Shown one piece after another: positions 51,897 through 56,146 of a stretch of 56,146 nucleotides of DNA; position 1 is the stretch's first letter; every line of letters starts with the position of its first letter. A program made the translations under genes and the position numbers. The DNA comes from Abiotrophia sp. HMSC24B09 (GTDB taxonomy: Bacteria; Bacillota; Bacilli; Lactobacillales; Aerococcaceae). Location of the stretch: NCBI RefSeq assembly GCF_001815865.1, contig NZ_KV822210.1, forward strand, positions 212,343 to 268,488, in the 5' to 3' direction. The notes under the pieces were generated by a model that was not told the DNA's origin, did not search any database, and worked only from the letters and a program-made list of their open reading frames with translations.

Positions 51897-51952
51897 TTGT
51901 GCTGACTTAAGCACAATTTGCTTCGTCCCGCTAGGCAAGCGAGCGCAAGTTT

Positions 51953-51961
51953 GTGTATAAT
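51953..51961 (+). promoter_or_regulatory. Extended -10 promoter of the pst operon
   Basis: TGTGTATAAT contains a consensus TATAAT at 51956-51961 with a TG extension, but no good -35 lies 17 bases upstream. That is what one expects of a promoter needing an activator such as PhoP, although I do not see clear PHO boxes. Confidence 0.5.
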
Positions 51962-52022
51962 GGAGGAGAGTTAGCATGTCTAGACCTCGCATATTTGAAT
52001 TAATACTATAGGAGTTACCACT

Positions 52023-52883
52023 ATGCAACGTGATGTACGTGAGACCGTCATGAAATATGTCTTCTTGATTTCGGCTTTGATCTCGGTCTTATCTATTATC
52101 CTGATCTTTTACTTTATCTTCTCCGGCGGTCTGCCCTTTATTCTGCGGCAGGGAGTCTGGGAATTCCTGACTGGGACTAACTGGCGGCCAACGGCCAGTC
52201 AGCCTGAATTTGGCATTCTGCCCATGATTGTGGGTTCCCTGATTGTCACAGGAGGTGCTATCCTGATTGGGGTGCCTATTGGGGTCCTGACGGCCGTCTA
52301 CATGGTCTTCTACTGTCCAAAACGCTATTATCGCTATGCCAAGTCGGCCATTAACCTGATGGCGGCCATTCCTTCCATTGTCTATGGTTTCTTCGCCCTC
52401 CAAATCTTCGTGCCTTTCTTCCGTCTGATGGGCCGGTCGGGTATGAATATGGTGACAGCCTCGCTCCTGCTAGGCATTATGATTCTGCCGACTATTATTG
52501 GCTTGTCGGAATCAGCCATTCGCAATGTGCCTAAGTCCTACTATCAAGGGGCCATCGGCCTAGGGACCACCCACGAGCGGGCCATCCTGACGGTCGTGGT
52601 GCCAGCTGCTAAAAACGGTATTTTGTCAGCCATTATCCTCGGGATTGGCCGAGCCATCGGGGAAACCATGGCCGTTATCCTAGTGGCGGGTAACCAACCA
52701 CGGATTCCTACAGAACTCAACCAAGGGGTTCGGACCCTGACGACTAATATCGTCATGGAAATGGCCTACGCAACCGGCCAGCACCGGGAAGCCTTAATCG
52801 CCACAGCTGTGGTCCTCTTCGTCTTCATTCTGATTATTAACCTCTTCTTCACCCGGGTTAAAAACAAAGGAGGTAAACGCTAA
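52023..52883 (+). CDS. pstC: Phosphate ABC transporter permease PstC
   Basis: A 286-residue permease with six helices, one half of the high-affinity phosphate channel. Typical features are SGGLPFILRQGVWEFLTGTNWRP near the start, the AAIPSIVYGFFALQ segment and GRAIGETMAVILVAGN near the coupling loop. AGGAG precedes the ATG. Unlike the classical order, no pstS gene lies upstream; the receptor gene is last in the operon. The stop overlaps the pstA start by one base. Confidence 0.95.
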   Translation: MQRDVRETVMKYVFLISALISVLSIILIFYFIFSGGLPFILRQGVWEFLTGTNWRPTASQPEFGILPMIVGSLIVTGGAILIGVPIGVLTAVYMVFYCPKRYYRYAKSAINLMAAIPSIVYGFFALQIFVPFFRLMGRSGMNMVTASLLLGIMILPTIIGLSESAIRNVPKSYYQGAIGLGTTHERAILTVVVPAAKNGILSAIILGIGRAIGETMAVILVAGNQPRIPTELNQGVRTLTTNIVMEMAYATGQHREALIATAVVLFVFILIINLFFTRVKNKGGKR

Positions 52884-53701
52884 TGTCTAAGCTTACTTGG
52901 GTTAAGTGGCTGATCTATGCTTCGGCTGCCTTCACCTTGGGCATGTTAGCCTTCATTGTAGGTTTTATTGTCTGGAACGGGCTGGGTGCCTTGACGCCTA
53001 GTCTCTTCGCCTGGGACTACACGACGGACAACCTGTCCTTGACGCCGGCTTTGATTTCGACCTTGATTACGGTCGGCCTGTCGCTGGCTATTGCCACCCC
53101 CATTGGTGTCTTTACCGGCTTTTACCTAGTAGAGTACGCTGACCGCAAATCACGCGTAGTCAAAGTCATTCGTCTGGCTACGGACACCTTGGCTGCCGTG
53201 CCGTCCATTGTTTATGGCTTGTTCGGCATGCTCTTCTTCGTTATCTACCTACGCTTCCAGTTTTCGCTCTTGGCCGGGATTCTAACCATTGTCATTATGG
53301 TCCTACCCATTATTATTTCGGCAACGGAAGAAGGTCTGCTCCAGGTCGATAATTCCCTGCGTATGGGGAGTTTGGCCTTAGGTGCCGGCAAATTACGGAC
53401 CATTTTCACCGTCGTCCTGCCTGTGGCCATGCCAGCCATTCTGCAAGGGGTCATTCTGGCCGTCGGGCGGATTGTCGGGGAAACGGCCGCCTTGCTCTTT
53501 ACCTTAGGGTCGGCGACCGGTCTGCCATCCAGCCTCATGTCCAGTTCTCGGACCCTGTCCCTACACATGTACGTGCTCTCGTCAGAAGGGCTTCACCTTA
53601 AGGAAGCCTACGCGACCGGGACCGTCATTATTCTCTTAGTACTAGCAATTAACGGCTTATCGAGCTATATTGGGCGTCGCTTAAGCCGAGGAGGAAATTA
53701 A
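52883..53701 (+). CDS. pstA: Phosphate ABC transporter permease PstA
   Basis: The second permease subunit, 272 residues with six helices. [17 protein letters not shown] and [19 protein letters not shown] are the PstA versions of the motifs also seen in PstC. It starts one base inside pstC with AAAGGAGG upstream, and is followed one base after its stop by pstB. Confidence 0.95.
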   Translation: MSKLTWVKWLIYASAAFTLGMLAFIVGFIVWNGLGALTPSLFAWDYTTDNLSLTPALISTLITVGLSLAIATPIGVFTGFYLVEYADRKSRVVKVIRLATDTLAAVPSIVYGLFGMLFFVIYLRFQFSLLAGILTIVIMVLPIIISATEEGLLQVDNSLRMGSLALGAGKLRTIFTVVLPVAMPAILQGVILAVGRIVGETAALLFTLGSATGLPSSLMSSSRTLSLHMYVLSSEGLHLKEAYATGTVIILLVLAINGLSSYIGRRLSRGGN

Positions 53702-53702
53702 G

Positions 53703-54464
53703 ATGACTCAGCCATACAAGTTTAATGTTACCAATCTCAATCTCTATTATGGAGATTTTCATGCCCTAAAAAACGTCAATATGCAACTAGAAGACAAGGT
53801 CGTGACCAGCTTTATCGGCCCATCAGGTTGCGGTAAGTCTACCTTTCTTAAGACCCTTAACCGCATGCAGGACTTGGTGCCTAGCGCCCGCGTAGAAGGG
53901 CTGATTGAGCTGGACGGTAAGAATATCTATAGTAAGAACTATGATGTCACCCAACTGCGTAAGCAAGTAGGCATGGTCTTCCAGCAACCCAACCCTTTCC
54001 CTAAGTCTATTTATGATAATATCGCCTATGGACCACGTACGCACGGCATTAAGGACAGCCAAGTCCTGGATGAAATTGTGGAGAACAGCCTTAAGGGGGC
54101 GGCGATTTGGGATATGGTTAAGGACAAGCTGCATTCTAATGCCACTGAATTATCAGGGGGGCAACAACAACGGATTTGTATTGCCAGAGCCATCGCCAAC
54201 GACCCCGAGGTCCTACTCATGGACGAGCCGACTTCTGCTCTGGACCCTATTTCAACCAACAAGATTGAAGACTTGATCCAGGAACTCAAGGACCGCTACG
54301 CTATCGTGATTGTCACCCACAACATGCAACAGGCAGCCCGTATTTCGGACAAGACGGCCTTCTTCCTATCAGGGGAAGTAGTGGAATTTGGCGACACGGC
54401 CCAAATCTTTACCGATCCACACGATCAACGGACCAATGACTACATCTCAGGCCGCTTCGGCTAA
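53703..54464 (+). CDS. pstB: Phosphate ABC transporter ATP-binding protein PstB
   Basis: A 253-residue ATPase. The phosphate-specific marker [20 protein letters not shown] covers Walker [18 protein letters not shown] is the PstB Q-loop; ELSGGQQQR is the signature; [12 protein letters not shown] is Walker B; VTHNMQQA follows. All are full PstB hallmarks. GAGGAGG precedes the ATG within the pstA end. Confidence 0.97.
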   Translation: MTQPYKFNVTNLNLYYGDFHALKNVNMQLEDKVVTSFIGPSGCGKSTFLKTLNRMQDLVPSARVEGLIELDGKNIYSKNYDVTQLRKQVGMVFQQPNPFPKSIYDNIAYGPRTHGIKDSQVLDEIVENSLKGAAIWDMVKDKLHSNATELSGGQQQRICIARAIANDPEVLLMDEPTSALDPISTNKIEDLIQELKDRYAIVIVTHNMQQAARISDKTAFFLSGEVVEFGDTAQIFTDPHDQRTNDYISGRFG

Positions 54465-54483
54465 TCTAGAGGAGGTATGACCT

Positions 54484-55140
54484 ATGCGTAATAACTATGT
54501 TCAAGAATTAGAAGCCTTACACAACAAGCTCTTAGACCTAGGCAAGGCGGCTGAAACCTCAGTCAACAAGGCCACCCAAGCCTATATCGAAAGCGACACC
54601 GAGTTGGCTCACGAAGTCTTCAGTGATGACCTGAGAATCAACGCGACGACGGCCGAAATCGAAAAAGATACTCACAAGATTATTGCTTTGCAGCAACCCG
54701 TAGCCCAGGACTTGCGTATGCTTTTCGCCGTTCTTCATGTCAGCATCGACCTAGAGCGCATTGCTGACCACGCGGTTTCGATCGGGACTATCGCCCTGCG
54801 CAATCAAGACCACGACGAAGAAAGCCAGACGGTTAAGGGTTACCTAGCCCGCATGGCGCAAGTGGCCGAGAAGATGATTGCGGACGCCTTGGACAGCTAC
54901 ATCAGTCGTGACGCTAAGAAGGCCCGTAAGGTGGCTCTCATGGACGAGGAAATTGATGAATTGCTGGAGGCGGTCTACCGCGATACGGCTGAGCGCATGG
55001 AGCGCAAACGGGAGTTGATTCCGGCCGGGATTGACTACTTGGGCGTGGCCGGCAGCTTGGAGCGTATTGGCGACTACGTGACCAACATTTGTGAGCGGGT
55101 AGTCTTCCTCAACACGGGCGAAATCGTCGAGCTCAACTAG
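54484..55140 (+). CDS. phoU: Phosphate signalling protein PhoU
   Basis: A 218-residue protein of two three-helix PhoU repeats. The metal motifs are LERIADHAVSI and LERIGDYVTNI. It down-regulates Pst transport and PhoR signalling. AGGAGG lies eight bases before the ATG. Its position between pstB and pstS is unusual, because phoU is normally last. The gene is cotranscribed with both neighbours. Confidence 0.95.
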   Translation: MRNNYVQELEALHNKLLDLGKAAETSVNKATQAYIESDTELAHEVFSDDLRINATTAEIEKDTHKIIALQQPVAQDLRMLFAVLHVSIDLERIADHAVSIGTIALRNQDHDEESQTVKGYLARMAQVAEKMIADALDSYISRDAKKARKVALMDEEIDELLEAVYRDTAERMERKRELIPAGIDYLGVAGSLERIGDYVTNICERVVFLNTGEIVELN

Positions 55141-55154
55141 GAGGCTAGTAGATC

Positions 55155-56069
55155 ATGTTTATGCAGAAGAAATGGGGGAGCCGACGCCTTAAGTGGGCGC
55201 TGGCGACTCTAGTGACTGGGCTTCTAGCTGGTGCCCTTGGGCCATTTGGCGTAGAGGCAGCTGCTGCTAGCTCGGTCAGCGGCCAGCCCATTATTGTGGT
55301 CAGCCGGGAAGCGGGGTCTGGAACGCGCCAGGCCTTTGTGGAATTGGCTAAAGTCCAAGATGCCCAAGGCGACGACAATATCACCGTGGAAGCCGATGTC
55401 CTTAATACGACGGGCGGCGTCCTCCAGGTGGTGGCAGGCAATCCGGCGGCTATCGGCTATATTTCCTTTGGTTCCCTCAACGACAGCATCCAGGCCCTGA
55501 GCTTGGATGGGGTGGCGGTCAGCGCTGAGGCAGTGCGTGACGGTTCCTATCCTCTGGCCCGGCCCTTTAACCTAGCTTGGAAAGAAGATGGGTTGAGCGA
55601 CCTGGGTCAAGACTTCATGTCCTTCGTCTTCTCGCGTGAGGGGCAGGCCATGGTAGAAAGCGCCGGCTATATCAGCCCCGGCAGCAAGGCGACTTGGCAG
55701 GAGCAGGCGGCCGGCACCTATGACTACAGTTCGGGTGGCCACAAGGGCCAGCTGAGTTTAGTTGGGTCGACTTCCTTGACGCCGGTCATTGAAAAGCTAG
55801 CCGAGCGTTACGAGAAGCTCAATCCTGGCGTTAAGATAAATGTGACTTCTAACGGATCGACGGCCGGCTTCACTGCGGCCCTAGATGGCACCGCCGATAT
55901 CGGCATGCTGTCACGGGAGCTGACGACTAGCGAGGCTAGTCAGGTCGGGCACGCCACCTTTGCCTTAGATGGCATCGTGGTGGTGGTCAACCCGGCTCAG
56001 AGTCAGCTGAAAAACCTGACACTGACCGAATTACAAGCCATTTTCAGCGGCCAGAAAACTCATTGGTAA
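55155..56069 (+). CDS. pstS: Phosphate-binding protein PstS, circularly permuted form
   Basis: A 304-residue exported receptor with a signal peptide (about residues 1-36) and no lipobox cysteine. The blocks are in reversed order: SREAGSGTR and NPAAIGYISFGS, which belong to the second half of classical PstS, come first (about residues 46-100), while GSTSLTPVIEKL (204 on), ADIGMLSREL and DGIVVVVNP (272-280) with LTELQAIFSGQKTHW come last, ending the protein. I know of similar permuted receptors in clostridia, so it is probably functional. AGGAGG lies nine bases before the ATG. Last gene of the operon. Confidence 0.9.
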   Translation: MFMQKKWGSRRLKWALATLVTGLLAGALGPFGVEAAAASSVSGQPIIVVSREAGSGTRQAFVELAKVQDAQGDDNITVEADVLNTTGGVLQVVAGNPAAIGYISFGSLNDSIQALSLDGVAVSAEAVRDGSYPLARPFNLAWKEDGLSDLGQDFMSFVFSREGQAMVESAGYISPGSKATWQEQAAGTYDYSSGGHKGQLSLVGSTSLTPVIEKLAERYEKLNPGVKINVTSNGSTAGFTAALDGTADIGMLSRELTTSEASQVGHATFALDGIVVVVNPAQSQLKNLTLTELQAIFSGQKTHW

Positions 56070-56078
56070 GATAAAAAA

Positions 56079-56107
56079 GCGGCTAGGATACAATCCTAGC
56101 CGCCTTT
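56079..56107. terminator. Terminator of the pst operon
   Basis: GCGGCTAGGAT and ATCCTAGCCGC form a perfect 11-bp stem with a 3-base loop, followed by CTTTT and preceded by an A-run, so it may work both ways. Confidence 0.92.
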
Positions 56108-56115
56108 TGGTGAGT

Positions 56116-56146
56116 CAGTGGTCCACTTTGAAGAGTGGACCACTGG
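56116..56146. repeat. Palindromic hairpin repeat, copy 3 (at window edge)
   Basis: CAGTGGTCCACT, spacer TTGAAG, then AGTGGACCACTG. It differs from copy 1 only in one spacer base. Its presence at both window ends fits a contig broken at a multi-copy repeat. Confidence 0.75.

Noticed and set aside
1..56146. CRISPR arrays, tRNA and rRNA genes, transposases
   Set aside because: None were seen by reading; there are no regularly spaced short repeats and no recognisable transposase or RNA gene sequence.

Overview
The window is a 56 kb piece of a low-to-mid GC Gram-positive (Firmicutes) chromosome, most likely from the Lactobacillales. The pointers are AAGGAGG-type ribosome binding sites, a prfB gene with the +1 frameshift site, comFA/comFC, long-form hpf, XRE plus DUF3278 and DUF1310 families, and dense intrinsic terminators. 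The moderately high GC of the housekeeping genes would fit an Aerococcaceae member such as Abiotrophia, but this is a guess from base composition and gene content. Both ends of the window lie in copies of the same palindromic repeat, which suggests a contig broken at a dispersed repeat.

Layout. 0.3-5.6 kb: a complete branched-chain amino acid ABC importer operon (livJHMGF) ending in a CBS-ACT protein. 5.7-7.1 kb: small AT-rich accessory genes. 7.3-14.2 kb: a cluster of ten small surface or lipoprotein genes from three interleaved families, one like staphylococcal tandem lipoproteins, one DUF1310, and one I do not recognise, with remnants of recombined copies. 14.2-18.5 kb: a TPP-riboswitch operon for a ThiXYZ-type pyrimidine importer plus an amidase. 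18.6-22.8 kb: an M24 peptidase whose 3' end is duplicated as a 36-bp direct repeat around one AT-rich 954-codon gene with a DUF4062/TIR-like N-terminus. This is the best candidate for a mobile, possibly antiphage, element. 22.9-30.7 kb: VTT membrane protein, yidD, a PTS_EIIC_2-type permease with panE, a Na/Pi symporter, comFA/comFC and hpf. 31-33.4 kb: secA. 33.5-37.6 kb: an operon of XRE regulator, DUF3278 protein, small membrane protein, ABC ATPase and a permease fused to a CPBP protease. 37.7-43.3 kb: DUF1697, a MerR regulator divergent from a small membrane protein, prfB, ftsEX and an MFS exporter. 43.5-51.9 kb: a ytmP-like kinase with trmB, a Cys-rich mini-protein, a Nudix hydrolase, transketolase, an acetyltransferase, cardiolipin synthase and a polysaccharide deacetylase. 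52-56.1 kb: pstCAB-phoU-pstS, with pstS last and circularly permuted relative to the classical protein.

Two themes recur. The three ABC solute-binding proteins (LivJ, ThiY, PstS) all have signal peptides without a lipobox cysteine, although lipoproteins occur elsewhere in the window. Regulatory DNA is unusually readable: a TPP riboswitch with terminator, a MerR-type 19-bp-spacer promoter with a dyad, an XRE promoter bracketed by inverted half-sites, and the prfB frameshift site.
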